Notes under the pieces: generated by a model
The model's input: only the letters and a program-made list of their open reading frames with translations
Databases searched by the model: none
Told to the model about the DNA's origin: nothing
Assembly: GCA_002914805.1 (NCBI GenBank)
Contig: JXTB01000186.1
Coordinates: 648,251 to 712,250, forward strand
DNA from: Parasponia andersonii
Lineage: Eukaryota > Streptophyta > Magnoliopsida > Rosales > Cannabaceae
Length of the DNA stretch: 64,000 nucleotides
Direction: 5' to 3'
Position numbers and translations under genes: made by a program
Shown: one piece after another, positions 37,701 to 52,700 of the stretch
How the letters are laid out: each line of letters opens with the position of its first letter
Position numbering within the stretch: the stretch's first letter is position 1

Positions 37701-40700
37701 ACTTACTGTACAAAAACAATTAAAGTATTTGCATTAGAGATAATAGTCAGTAGTATTACATTATTAAAGAATACATCAAGGTGACACTCGATTTTAATTA
37801 TTATTTCAAGTTGGACTAATTATTGAAACCAAGTTCTAATTTTTTCATCAAAAAAGAAACAATAGTTTCTCCTTGCAAATGAAACTATTTGGGTGACATT
37901 GTGCATAATAATGTCCAATTAAAGTATATGAATCTTCTCTTCCTCTTAGACTTTGTTTTAGTAATATTTTCTAAAATGCAACAGGTATGTCATAACTCCA
38001 TATAATGAGTACCCACAGTTACTTGGCTTACTTTTGAAGTTGCTGAATGGTGAGTTAGCCTGGTCTACTAGACGTGAAGCCCTAAAGGTTAGCTACTTAT
38101 GAACTAGATTTTTCAATTATGTGTTCAGATCAATTTGGTGAACGAGATTTTTTTACAGAGCAAAAGGAAGAAAAAAAATTGCAGAAAGAGATGAATAAAT
38201 TATTGGTTGGTTAATGATTTGATATTTATTAATCAAAAATTTCTTTTGGGCTTCATAAGGTCCTTGGAATCATGGGTGCTTTGGATCCTCATCTTCATAA
38301 AAAAAATCAACTTAGCTTGCCAGGGTCGCATGGAGAAGTGACCCGTGCAGCCAGTGATTCTGGCCAACACCTTCAGGCAGTGGATGATCTGCCTGTGGAC
38401 CTGTGGCCATCCTTTGCAACATCTGAAGATTACTATTCCACGGTAATGCATCAGCCTGGTAGATGACTTATGTTATCTTTGTTTGCTACTAGTTCCATCT
38501 TACTATGCCACTATAAGATGTATCTGATGTTTGACTTTGTTTTCTCCGTTTGTAATAATGTATATTTTGACTCCAGGTTGCCATCAATTCTCTCATGCGA
38601 ATACTTAGGGATCCGTCTCTTTCTAGTTACCACCTAAAGGTGGTTGGATCTCTTATGTTCATATTCAAGGTACTTTGTAATGTGGCTTTGTTCATTTACT
38701 GTATTAATTATTATTGTTATTTTTTATTGATATTTATCTTTTTTCTTTGTGAGATTAGTCAATGGGACTCGGTTGCGTGCCATACTTACAAAAGGTCAGC
38801 CACGGTTTATGTGATGGTTTGGATCTTATTTTATTGACTGCGTAGTTTCCTTTCCATTATTATTAATGTAAGACAAATTAGTTGATCTTCTTGGGAATGT
38901 TATTATATGATCTAAGTGGGTTTCTGCTGCTCTCGTCTTGTTGTGTGGAATCAAGATTTTCTTGCTTTTGTCAGTCTAAAGTGAAAGCTGTGCTTAAAGG
39001 AAGATGAAGGATATTACTCTTTTCCTTTGTAGTTTTTTTGTATCAACTCATTCAATCTTTTTGCTTATGGGACTTTTCCCCTTTGTGTAGGTTTTGCCTG
39101 ATCTGTTTCATACTGTTCGTACTTGTGATGATGCCTTAAAGGATTTTATTACATGGAAGCTTGGAACTCTGGTGTCTATTGTTCGTCAGGTAAATTATGG
39201 TGTTAATTTGTTTTGTATGTGTAATGATTGTAAATGTTTTCTGGAGATCACATATGATTCTGATTCTTGTGCAGTACATTCGAAAATATCTGCCAGAGTT
39301 GCTCCAACTAATTTCAGAATTATGGTCATCATTCAGTTTTCCTGCTGTTAACCGTCCTTCCCTTGGCTATCCAGTAAGTTTTCAGTTCTCTCACCTGCAG
39401 GTCATGCTTGATTTTTGCTTTTCTTCCAATGGGACTATTGTTCTTGTATGCATTTATTTACTTTTCTTCACAGGTTCTGCATTTAGTCAAACAGCTTTGC
39501 TTGGCTCTCAATGATGAATTCAGAACATATCTTCCTGAAATCCTTCCATGTTGTATTCAAGTTCTTAGTGATGCTGAACGTTATAATGATTACACCTATG
39601 TTCTCGACATTCTTCACTCTCTTGAAGTCTTTGGTGGTTAGTGCTCTAATTTTGTATATTTTGTGCACTGCTTTATTTGTGAATAAAATAATAATATTTG
39701 CGTGAATGAATTACATTAAAGGCTGTTGAGCAAAGAACCTTTTGGAACTTTTCAATTGGCAGGTAAAGAATTTAAAGATATTCCTTATTCATGTCTACTG
39801 AGGTATTGTGAATGTTACTTGGCTAGCTTTCAGTTTTTAGAGTTCCGTATTTTTCTCAATACATCATTATTCCTGATTAAAAAGAGGAAATAGTTTTGCT
39901 CAAGTTTTGAAGTTCAAGTTTGTCCTAATTGTAGAAATTGTACTCATATTACTATTAGTGCTGGAGTAAATGTTAAGCTCTCAAATACAAGTTAGATTTA
40001 GTAGAAAACAAATAATTTTGTTTAAAACTCTGAAATTCATGAACATAAATATGAAGAAAACAGTTCACATAAAGTTTTAGACATAGGAAAGAATAGTATT
40101 TGTGTGAATTACATTAAAGGCTGTTGAGCAAAGAATTTAAAGATATTCCTTTTTCGTGTCTAGTGAGGGATTGAAGAGCTGCAGATGAATGTTAACTTGA
40201 CTAGTTTTCACCTTTTACAGTTTCATATTTTGCTCAATACATTATTGTTTCTGATTAAAAAGAGGAAATAGTTTAGCTCAAGTTTTCCTAAATGTAGAAA
40301 TTGTAGTCATATTAGTGCTGAAGTGAATTTTAAGCTCTCAAATACAGTACAAGATTCAGTAAAAAACAAATAATTCGTTTTTAATACTCTGTAATTCATG
40401 AACATAAATGTGAAGAAAAAATTGCACATAAACTTTCAGACACCTGCTGAAGGTCAACCTCCATAATCGCAAAGCCTTCTGGACATTGCTTTATTTGTTA
40501 TTGCATTTCTAATCTAAAGATCAGTGATACATGTTATTTGACTATTTTATTTGTATAATAGGGATATACTTTAGCTCTATTTATTTATTTATTTATATTT
40601 TGAAATTTCAAGAAAATTGGTGTCTTTTAAGAACTTTGGATGCATGTTTAAACTCTCATTGTAAATTGATATATGTTTGGTTCTTTCTTGGCTTCCATTA

Positions 40701-43700
40701 TTGGATTTAAAATTCAGGGAGATTTCTTGGATTTATTTTTTAGCTGGACGACTGGTTTTTAATGAAATGGTTTCATTCTTTGTTTAGACTTAGTTAAAAA
40801 AGATTCTTTGTAAAATCACTTTGAGTTGCTTTTTGGATTTTAAAAAATTTGTGAAATTCAGCACTAAATTATGAGCTTCATATATCGTGCTGTCTCACAA
40901 TACTGGCATGAAGCTTTCATTGTTAGTTACAGAAACCTGTTAAAATTGCAGGAACACTGGATGAACATATGCATTTACTTCTTCCTGCTCTCATTCGATT
41001 ATTCAAAGTGGAGGCTTCGGTAGAAATAAGACGTGCAGCAATAAACACACTGACAAAATTGATCCCCCGTGTGCAGGTTAGCAAGCTAGAAGGCTAGCAG
41101 CTGATCAGTTCCTGTTTGCAAATTTGTTTATTTGATAGTTCTGTGATTTTGAATTTTTTGCTCGTTTCCAGTTAGGCTGTTAGTAATAATGCTTGTTTGT
41201 TTTTCCCTCCCTCCCTTTCACTAGGTTACTGGTCATATATCTTCTCTTGTGTATCACCTGAAGCTTGTCTTGGATGGGTATGCCTCCCTTTTCTTTAATC
41301 TGAACTGTACTTACCATTTGACCTCTATGTTACATGTACATGGTTTTTTGAAAGTAATTTCTAACTCCTATTTAGCTGGAATAAGGTTTCACATTTCGTC
41401 TTGTATCCATTAGCTTTTTACCCCTTTGATAGAGTGAGAAAGGCTAAAGGAATAATGGATTGAAGTTGACATTTGTGGATTGCATATATTAGTTTTTGCA
41501 TCTTTATTACATTTTTGTCCTACTTGCTGTGTTTTAATGTTCACAATTTGTCCTGATTAATCTTGTTACGTGCTTATATGTTGAACTGATTTACTGCCTC
41601 AATTTTTTATTAACAGGAAGAATGATGAGGTTCGAAAGGATGCTGTTGACGCACTTTGTTGTTTGGCTCAATCTCTAGGAGAGGACTTCACTATTTTTAT
41701 CCCTTCAATACACAAACTTATTTTGAAGCATCGACTGCGGGTCTGTCCTGCCCATTCTCCCTTTTGTTGATCTTTTTCTGGTTTTCATTTGTGTTCAACA
41801 GATTTGGATTTTGTTATTTTTATGAGTTTAAGCTTGTGCCTTGTTGCAGCATAAGGATTTTGAGGAAATTGAAGGACGCTTGAGAAGACGGGAACCATTG
41901 ATCTTGGGAAGCACGGCTGCCCAAAGACTAAGTCGAAAGCTTCCAGTTGAGGTTATCAGTGACCCTTTGCATGATGTGGAGAATGATCCATATGATGATG
42001 ATGTGCAGAAGCATCGTGGCCATCAGGTACTTTTCAGTAAATACACGCTCTTATTTTTCTGTTCTTTTATGCACCATTTTATCTCTTTGCATACGGGGTT
42101 AGTACTTGATTCATTTATCCAAAGGATCTCTACATGTATAGGCAGTGGTTTGAGTGCCTCGGCACTGAATGGAGAAAGCAATTTTTTAAGTTTCAATGGA
42201 TGTTTGCCCCCTTCATATTCATTTGTTTTTACGAATTCCGAATTAAGAACTATGTATAGCTGTCAATAATGTTATTAATGCATTTGGCGACTTTAGAATT
42301 TTGAAGGAAATAAGTGTTGTTTATGAAAATAAGCTTCAAAGAAAGAAAGTGTTCTATAAAATCCAGAGATAGTGGTGGAAGTTGCCTATATATGTATATA
42401 TACGGTTTCCATTTTTAAAAACTCTGTATTGCCCTCAGTAAAGTTGTTCATGCATTTGGCATAATGCTTACAGAATTTCAAAGAACATATGTCTTGTTTA
42501 TAAAGTGTTAAGCTAGCATCAAATCTTGTTTATAATTTAGTTTAATCTGAATTAAGAACTTAATATATCCGTAATGCTATTTGAGTTTTGTGATTTCTTG
42601 GAATAATTTCTTTTTCTTCTCATTTTACTTTTATATGCACATCTTATGAATTCATGTGGCTCCTGACCCAGTTGAGTCTTTTTGCTTTCTTCAGCCTTTT
42701 TTATTTTTAAGGACTGAAAAATTTTGTTGAAAGACGAAAGTACTTGTGAGAGGATGTCTGTTTCGTATTTTTTTTTTTAAGGAGAGGATGAGCTGTCTCT
42801 ACAAGTGAAAGAAAGAAAAGAAAAACTGGGCAGGAACTCAATTTTTGCAGTTTGATTCAATTTGAGAATTTTCTTTTTGGTGATTGGAACTTCTTCTCCT
42901 CCTCGTTTTCTCAAGATAGGCATGTTTACTAGTTACTTGGATCTGGTTTATCTAATTGGCTTTGCTCTCTTATACTTTACACGTGTTTAGGTTTGTTTTC
43001 CTTTTTTCCCTTTTCTTTTTACTGAGTATAAAGTTACAGGTTAATGATGGTCGATTACGTTCTGCTGGGGAGGCTTCTCAACGCAGTACCAAAGAAGATT
43101 GGGCAGAGTGGATGAGGCACTTTAGTATTCAACTTCTAAAGGAATCTCCTTCTCCTGCCTTGCGAACTTGTGCAAGGCTTGCACAGTTGCAGGTAATTTA
43201 CTTTGATATCCACTTGTACCTTCAATAATCTGAAGTTTGGATTTTAATCTGTAGCTTTGCAGCCATTTGTCGGGCGTGAATTGTTTGCGGCTGGTTTTGT
43301 CAGCTGTTGGGCACAACTAAAGGAGCATAGTCAGAAACAATTAATTCGGAGTATGGAGATGGCATTTTCATCTCCTAATATTCCTCCTGAGATTTTGGCT
43401 ACGCTTCTTAATTTGGTATGTTGTTTTAGCACTTAAATTATTACTGTCATTGATCTGAGTTAAATATTATGTTGCTTGGGGCATTTAATTAAAGACTTAA
43501 TCCGCTCCTTTCATGGATAATTCAGGCTTGGTTTGGTAAACTATCATGCATTGGCGTGTTTATCAAATACACAAATCAAGCTCTAACGAGTTTAATAAAC
43601 TATGCATAATCCGTCAACTGAACCTTTTGTAGGATTTATGAGTATTATGGCTTATTCATATTTCTGATATGGGCAGTGTGCTGGTTTCTGCATACACCAT

Positions 43701-46700
43701 TTACTTATCTTTATTTGTTTGTTTTAACAACAATATATTTTTGCTTATGAACTTGACACAGGTTCATGTGACAAAGCTACATTGCCTAAGTGATACTAGG
43801 GTGGGGATAATTAGAAATATCCCCGGCAGTTTTTCAATTTTTAAAATTTAACCCAGCATTCTTGGAAATGCATTTCATCCCGAGAGGTTTAACATAAAAT
43901 TTCAATTTCACGCTCCTAAAACTTAATTTTAGGAAAAAAGCTTTTTAATGAAAATTTCATTCCCATTCAGTATCTTGAAACAAAAATTATTTAAAAACAG
44001 TTTCTGAAAATAGAAAGTTGTTATAAACGACCTGACATTAAAGAAAACAATAGATTTCTACTTAGAAGCTATTTGAAATTAATTTCTACTTAGAAGAGTG
44101 TATTTACTTTAATTAAAACTTTTTTCAAAGTTGATGTTTCAGGGTTGAATATGTCGTTTTCAACAACGCTGGGTTGAATTTATGAAGAACAAAAACTACA
44201 GGAGATATGTTTGTAATTGACTCTACTATTGTGTATATATCCATTGGTCTAAGTGGTACTATGAGTAAATCTGAGTCTTTAAAAAATTTGTATAAATTAA
44301 AAGAAGATATGTTTACGTGAAGAAAAATGAGAAAACTAAAGCTAAAACCTTTTAAAACTTTCGCTTGCATGTGGCTGTTTGTTGTTTTCTTTTTTTTTTT
44401 TCTTGGATTCTTTCGTTATTATTGTTTTTAAATTTAGTATGCTGATTTTTCAGGCCGAATTTATGGAACATGATGAGAAAGCTCTTCCTATAGATATCCG
44501 CCTCCTTGGTGCGCTTGCGGAAAAGGTACCTTTGTTTATTTTCCCTTTCTTTCAAGTTAAAATAAAAAAATGTTTTTCTTTTATTGAATTTGCATTAAGA
44601 AATTCTCTTAAAAATTTGTATACAATTGGTTGTTGATTCTACACTCCAGTGTCGTGCCTTTGCAAAAGCGCTGCATTACAAAGAAATGGAATTTGAAGGA
44701 GCTCGCTCCAAGAAGATGGATGCTAACCCTGTGGCTGTAGTTGAAGCACTTATTCATATAAATAATCAGTTACACCAGCATGAGGTCTCATTTAAAAACG
44801 AAATGTTTCTGTTTTACTGCATTTATCTCTTTTTTTCAATCTCTGTTTCTTGAATTTGCCTTGTCCAACTTTATTGATGGCAGTTTATTTTCTTAGGCTG
44901 CAGTTGGTATATTGACCTATGCACAACAACATTTGGATGTCCAACTGAAAGAATCATGGTACTGTTGAGTATTATTTTTTACAATGCTTTGATTGGATGT
45001 TTAGCCCTTTTTTACTTGGAAAATTTGAATTCCATGAGTTCGTTGCATTTTATGGCTGAATGTTTGCTGTCATCTTATATATCGTCCATACTTAGCTTTT
45101 TTACTTTGATTCTATGTCCGGATTAGTGATTGTGTATTAAACCTATTCTATAAGAATGTAAAATAGCGACGTCTAATACATTGATGCTATATTGCACTTG
45201 TTTAGGTACGAGAAACTGCAGCGATGGGAGGACGCTCTCAAGGCCTACACTGCAAAAGCTGCTCAAGCATCGAGTCCCCATCTTGTTTTGGATGCCACTT
45301 TAGGTATGTGTTGGCAAAATCTATCCATTGCTTTTGTTATTGCTCTCTGTCTCTCTCAATAAAGTTATGTTTCTTAAATCTATTAAAAAAGACTTGGTTA
45401 ATCTGTTTCTCATTTTCTAGCATATTCTGATTATTGTCCTTTCTTCTCTCGGCTTCCATGATTTCAACATTTATATCTATAATAATGTCTAGTCCAGTCT
45501 CCATTTGCATAAAACCTTAAAAATTGCATCAATTTATGTTTTAATGATATATCTCAGTCTCCTTTTGCATGAAACCTTAAAAAGTGCATCAAGTTCTGTT
45601 TAATGATCTCTCTCTCTCTCTCTCATCTGTATGATCGTCTTTTATTAATAAATTTTTTCAGTTCCTTATTAAAAAAAAAAATCAATAATGTCTAGTTCAG
45701 TCTCCTTTTGCATGAAACCATAAAAAGTGCATCAAGTTCTGTTTAATGATCTCTCTCTCTCTCTCTCTCTATTCTTATTATTTTCCTTTCTTCTCTCAGC
45801 TTCCATGATTTCAAAACAAGAGTTCTCTTATATCTATAATACTGCCTAGTCCAGTCTCTTTTGGCTTGAAAGTGATTGATACTCTAACCTTGTGTTCGTG
45901 TAAGAGATCGAGTTAAACCCTTGTAATTTCACTCTCCAATAGTTGTCATGACATGATAGGTTGTTAAAATGTTTCAGGCTTATCGTCATATTAATAGTCT
46001 GATTGTCTTTAGAGAAAAGACTCTGTATTAGGTTTGCTTTTTAAATTTCCTTATTTTTCTTTGACATCAAATGCTGCAAGTCAAATTTTGCATTCATCGT
46101 GCAAATAATATGCTCAATATTGGCAACTTGGGTACTGATCCCTTCGCATCCTTCTGGGAAGAAAAAAAATGCATTATCCAGGAGCTGTACTTGTTATTTA
46201 TTCCTTATCATTATTCTTTTATTCGTTTTCTGGTCTTGTTATCATCAGAAATATTCTTTGGTTTGATTTGCATTCCTTAGAACTTCAAACTTAATAATTG
46301 TGCTGTTTCATAAAGCTTCATTTGGTGTCTTATGTAGGTCGTATGCGATGCCTTGCTGCTTTGGCTAGGTGGGAAGAGCTTAACAACCTTTGTAAGGAAT
46401 ATTGGACCCCTGCTGAACCTGCTGCTCGACTGGAAATGGCACCAATGGTTGGTTTCCGATGAATTTTTGTTGCCATCAAGATCCTTGATTGAATTCTTAT
46501 AGGATTTGGTTGTGTCAGGCTGCAAGTGCTGCTTGGAATATGGGGGAGTGGGATCAAATGGCTGAATATGTGTCTCGATTAGATGATGGTGATGAAACTA
46601 AACTTAGGGGATTGGGGAATACTGCTGCCAGTGGTGATGGGAGCAGCAATGGTACATTCTACAGAGCTGTTCTATTAGTTCGTAGAGGAAAGGTATCATT

Positions 46701-49700
46701 TACCTACACTTGTTCTTACTCCTAATAACTCTGATCTAATCATATGAATAAGTTTCTTACTTTGAGATGATTTTCCAAGGAACATTTAGTATGTTCTACC
46801 ATTGTTTATGATGCCGATACCCTTTCTCCTATCTTCAGTATTATTTATTAGATGTGAATGTCTATTCTAGGGCAACAAGTTTAACAATCAAGTCCTTTCC
46901 GCTTTTGTTTTTGTTTTCCTTCAGTTGATTCCTCATCATCTTGTACTTTAGTGCAATAAAATTTCCCTATGTTTCCTATCCCAAAAAAAAAAAAAAAAAG
47001 AAGTTTAACAATTAAGTTGGTAATGATAAATTTTTGTTACGTCTAATATAACAATATATAGGGTTCATTCAACTAATTTTCTGAAGCTGCACTATTATAT
47101 AGGAAAGAAAATTTTCATTTTACTTTTGAATGAAAGTTGAAGTGTATCAATTGTTATTTTACTCTGTGTGACCTGTCGAGCTCTATACCTTTGACTATTG
47201 CATAATGTTTTCAATTACCGTTCAATATTACAGAAGCCAAGTTTTATTGCATGGACAAATAAACAAAATCAACGAACTTTTATTATGAACAGAATTGATA
47301 AAAGGAGATTGTCTTCATAGCAATTAGAGGATTATTCATACTTCATGTTGAGACTTTTTGTTAATTTAATAGCAATTAGAGGATTATTCTTTTCAAGTTA
47401 ATTTAATTTTCGTCTCTTATAAAAAAAATGTTGAGACTTTTTGTTAAGGACTTCATTGGTTCTTTTACAAAAAGTAGGATTTATTCATACTTTTCACAGA
47501 TGTTAAATGTATTTCTTATTCTTCTGTTTGTTTTCTTTAACTTGCCCCTTAGTATGATGAAGCACGCGAATATGTTGAGAGAGCCAGGAAGTGCCTGGCA
47601 ACACAGCTTGCTGCTCTAGTAAGTTTCTTTAATTTATTCCTTATAAATTCTTGCATTCAGCATAGTAGCAAAATTTGACATGTTGATATTTGTGGTGTTA
47701 GTGGGATTAAAATATACGTGGTACATAGATATCAAGTTAAAGATTTCACCTACTTGTGAATATTCGTGATGTTATCCTTGAATGTATATAAAATCATTCT
47801 CTAATTTTGTTACAGAGAGATAAAAGTCAAATAATCTGTTAAACTTATCCATATCTTTATTATGTTTCCATCATGACCATGGCAAGGCAATATTTTAGAT
47901 ATTATAGTGAATTAAGATTTTCGTAAATGTTAGTACATTTTGCCCTTTCTGTAAAATGATTTGTAGTTTCTGTCAATTATTATGGACTATCCTGCGAGTT
48001 GCCATATGTATAGAAATGGCTATTCACTTCTTATGTGAAAATTTTTGTACATTACATTACATTGTATAGTTACGTTAATGTACCATTCACTTGTTACATT
48101 ACATAGTATAGTTACGTTTCTTAATGATGTAGGTTCTGGAAAGCTATGAACGGGCTTATATCAATATGGTCCGTGTTCAACAGCTGTCAGAACTTGAGGA
48201 GGTTTGCTCTGATACTTGTATAAATATATTTTTTAAACTATTCACTTTGTTTTTTTCCTTAGTATAACATGTGGAATTATAGGTCATTGACTACTGCACG
48301 CTTCCTATTGGGAATCCTGTTGCTGAAGGAAGGCGAGCCCTTATTCGTAACATGTGGACCGAGAGAATACAAGGAGCAAAACGAAATGTTGAGGTAAATC
48401 CCATATATCTTTAGTACTTTTTAATTTTATATTTTTTATAAAAGAAAAAACGAATATTGCAGAAAGTAATAGGATTTGGGCTAGAACTATTTAGGAGCTA
48501 TGATACATACCGAAATTTGATTAAAAAAGTAAGAAAACTTGACACATGGATTTGGGAACTCTTTCATGATAATCAGTTATTCCAATGAAGGTCAGCCAGT
48601 TCATTACTCTAAAAGTCTAATGAAATAGCATTATATGTATCACTGCTAGCTAGCTGCAATAATTTCTTTCAACTATGTTTATAGCAAGCAAATCATCAAT
48701 ACTAGTTATGTGTGTTATTTGACTAGTGGCCCTTTGTTCATGGTCAAAAGGTTGGAAAATTTGGAATTTGACATCAGGTACCTTTGCAATGTCAGTCAGT
48801 TGCTGATTTGTTGTTGAAATTTTGGATCCAATTCACATTGCGAAAGGATTCAATTTTTAGAGGCGTAAAGCACTTGGGATTATCCCCAAGAATTTTGATT
48901 TCAAAAGTGGCTTGGATATGTTGGCATCTCTGTCTCATTTTTGCACTTTGTTTTACCTTTCCTGTTCAGTAGCTAGTATTTCCATAAAGCACTCCAAGAA
49001 CTGTTATTATCTATAGTTTTATTTCTTGTCTTCATGTTATTGGATGATATTATTGGCCAAGGCCTTATAAGATGAATAGGATAGCAATTAGAATGTCTGT
49101 TTGTTTTAATATTTTCCTTGGTGGAATAGTTTTATCAAACCTAGAACATCCCTTGATATCCCAGGCGGTTTCTCCCGTGTTAGACATGCAAGAAAGATAA
49201 GAGCACTCTTGGATCCTTGTTAGACTTAATTTATGTATGTTAAGAACTACTAACACAAAGTTAGACATTTGGAAAAGAGGAAGGTTGGTTGTTAGTGACT
49301 TTTTATGATAATAGGCCCCTCTTTTTTTGTATAGCTCAGAGGTTATCTGTTTCATGGTTGGCATCTATTGGCTAAACTGATACAGGAATGCATGCATTCA
49401 AATAGGAGTTTTAATGGTTGGCTTAGTGAATTTGATCTGGCTTCTTTTCTATACATCAATTTCTTCAAATCTTTGTTGTAATATTTTCATTCTTGAACTC
49501 AGGTTTGGCAAGAACTTTTAGCTGTTAGAGCACTTGTGCTACCTCCTACAGAAGATACTGATAACTGGCTTAAGTTTGCTTCACTTTGTCGGCAGAGTGG
49601 CCGGATTAGTCAGGCCAGGTCTACTCTGGTCAAACTCTTACAGGTCAGTGTATTTTTTAATTGCTCTTAGGTTGTTGTCGGACTATTTTTTCGTTTTTAT

Positions 49701-52700
49701 GCATACATGTGCATGTTTGTGTTTCTTCTCATATATTTAGTATTATTTTGAACCCTGTCCAGTATGATCCTGAAACATCTCATGAAAATGTGCGGTACCA
49801 TGGACCTCCCCAAGTAATGTTTGCATACTTGAAATACCAATGGTCTCTTGGTGAGGATCTTAAGCGGAAGGAAGCATTTGCTAGGCTGCAGGTATAGCTG
49901 ATTTGCATATTTTCTTAGTCTAAAATAAAATGATGAACATCAGCTTCAACAGGCATTGTCTAGTTTCCTGTACTCTTTAACTCTTTTTTCTTTGGCCGTT
50001 AAATTTTTGTTATAGAATTTGGCTATAGAGCTTTCTAGTTCAACAAGTATTCAAGTTGCACCAATGGGCTTGATGAGTGGTAATAGTTCAAGCATTCCTC
50101 TAATTGCTCGTGTCTACCTTGAGCTTGGGTCCTGGCAGTGGGCTTTGTCCCCTGGATTAGATGATGGTAGTATACAAGGTAAAATATCCTTGTAACCATT
50201 TTTTGTTTCTTATTTTCCTTAGTAAGTATTTCAATATTGTTTTGATAAACTTCCAATTTGTGTAGAAATCCTCACTGCATTTCGTAACGCCACTCATTGT
50301 GCTAATAAATGGGCAAAAGCATGGCATAAATGGGCATTATTCAACACAGCAGTAATGTCTCATTATACTTTAAGAGGTTATCCCAACGTGGCAGCACAGT
50401 TTGTTGTTGCGGCAGTGACTGGATATTTTCATTCAATAGCATGTGCAGCAAATGCAAAAGGTGTTGATGATAGTTTGCAGGTAAATGATTTTACTTCACC
50501 CAGGTGCTTGTTGCACTGTGAGTTGCTCTTCAACTTTCCTATGAAGCTTCAATCATGTTTGTCTTTTATTTAAATAGCTTACTCTTTCTGAGCTGATGTA
50601 ATTTTTTGTCTGAAATTATTTTTGTCAATAGTATATTCAGTACATTGGACAGATTTACAATACGAAGTTAGTGTACTAATCACTTTTGTACTTGCTCTGG
50701 GACATGCATCCATGGAGCATAGTGAACCTAACTTGTACAAGTTGGAAACTATTCAGATTTTTGGTGTTACATTAATGAATTGGGGGGACTTCTTAAAGTG
50801 TTTTACGAAGATGTGCAGTATCTATTATGAATCCACATAATAATAAATTTATCTGTTTTGATGCATGCATCGATAAATTGAAGCTTGTAATGTGATAATT
50901 TCTTACTCATGGTGTGTCTTACATAAGAAAGATGGAGAATCTTTAGAATATTTTGTTGTTGCATTATAATATGTCTGTGTTGCTGTGGTTAAGGTTTCTT
51001 AGCCTTCAGAATGAACCATTATCTTTGTCTTGATTGGACTGCATACCTGGTTTATAGATGTTTTTGGAATTTTTTTAAAACGCTCTTTCTTGATTCATTT
51101 TATAATCTTTAAATGGTCTGCTGTCTGGCCTCTTGTTTTGTGTGCTTTGTATTCGTAACTACTCTGCCTTTAATAGGCTATTGCACCTGTTTCAGGATAT
51201 TCTTCGTCTTCTCACATTGTGGTTCAACCATGGAGCTACTGAAGAAGTCCAAAAGGCATTACAGAAAGGATTTGCACTTGTTAACATCAACACATGGCTG
51301 GTGGTTTTACCTCAAATAATTGCCCGGATACATTCTAATAACCATGCTGTGAGGGAACTCATACAATCACTATTGGTGCGAATCGGACAAAGTCATCCAC
51401 AGGTTTGCTTCCGATTGCCCTTTTTCATTATTTTCTGTGAGTTAGCAGGAGAGAATGTTTGACTCTTAATTTTTATTATTATCTTTTCCATTTTGGGGCT
51501 AAATAATTTGTAGTTACTTTTTGGGGCATGTTTTTGTCCTTATTTCCCTATTTTTTGGCTGTCTAATGAGACTCAATTTTCTTGTTTATTAGTCAGTACT
51601 AGCTGTAAAAAGTACATGAGAACAATAAATCAAAATCCTTAGAACCCAGCTTTGGGAAGTGAGTCCCTGATGGGTAAAAATCAAAATCTTTAAAACCTAG
51701 CATAAACAGGTTGTGTATGCTGAAGATTTCTCGGTGTCTAGTGACATTAACAGCTTGTTTGTATTTTGTTCCTTTTTGTATTTGTTTCCACGAAAAAAAA
51801 GATCTCATTAGTTATGATGATATCATTTCTAAGAAAACTTGTAGAAATGACATCTCTTGGTCCTAAAGTCTCTTGTTACGAGATATGTTGTTACTCGAGG
51901 CGCCAATTCTGTGGCTTGTAGACTTCCAGCTGAACAATAGTAACATTCCTGTTGCGGCCCACCCCCAACCACATATTTTTTTTTATTTTGACAATGAAAA
52001 AAGTCAACCAAAACATTACACTCAGCAAAGGTTGTCTTTCCCACTCAAAAACATGCTATGTTCCTGTTGCAGGCTCTTATGTACCCTCTCCTTGTAGCGT
52101 GCAAATCAATTAGTACTTTACGCAAAGCAGCAGCTCAAGAAGTAGTTGACAGAGTTCGACAACATAGTGGTGTGCTTGTGGATCAGGTAAAGATGATCTT
52201 GTCAATCTAGTTTCAGATCCTTCAATGTTTTTTATATTCGATCTTATAAGTATGCTATTGGTCTGGCCAGGCACAACTTGTATCTCAGGAGCTAATCAGG
52301 GTTGCCATACTTTGGCATGAAATGTGGCATGAAGCACTTGAGGAAGCTAGTCGACTGTATTTTGGTGAACATAACATTGAAGGGATGCTTAAGGTTTTGG
52401 AGCCATTGCACGAAATGCTTGAGGAAGGGGCTATGAGACCCAACACAACCATAAAAGAGAGAGCATTCATTGAGGTTGTAAAATCAATTTTTACCTTTCA
52501 TTTTCTTCTTTGGTTCTAGCAAATAATTTATTCACATTTGTTGGCTTAAGTGAACTGATCCTGAGGCACAAACAGATCTTGAATACTGTTTCATAAATCT
52601 GAAAATCCTATCATGCTGCGATGTTTTAATCCTCCCATAAAGCTGAATGCTTCAGTTTCTCCGTGTTAATCATTTTGCCTTTGTGTTATCTCAGGCATAT

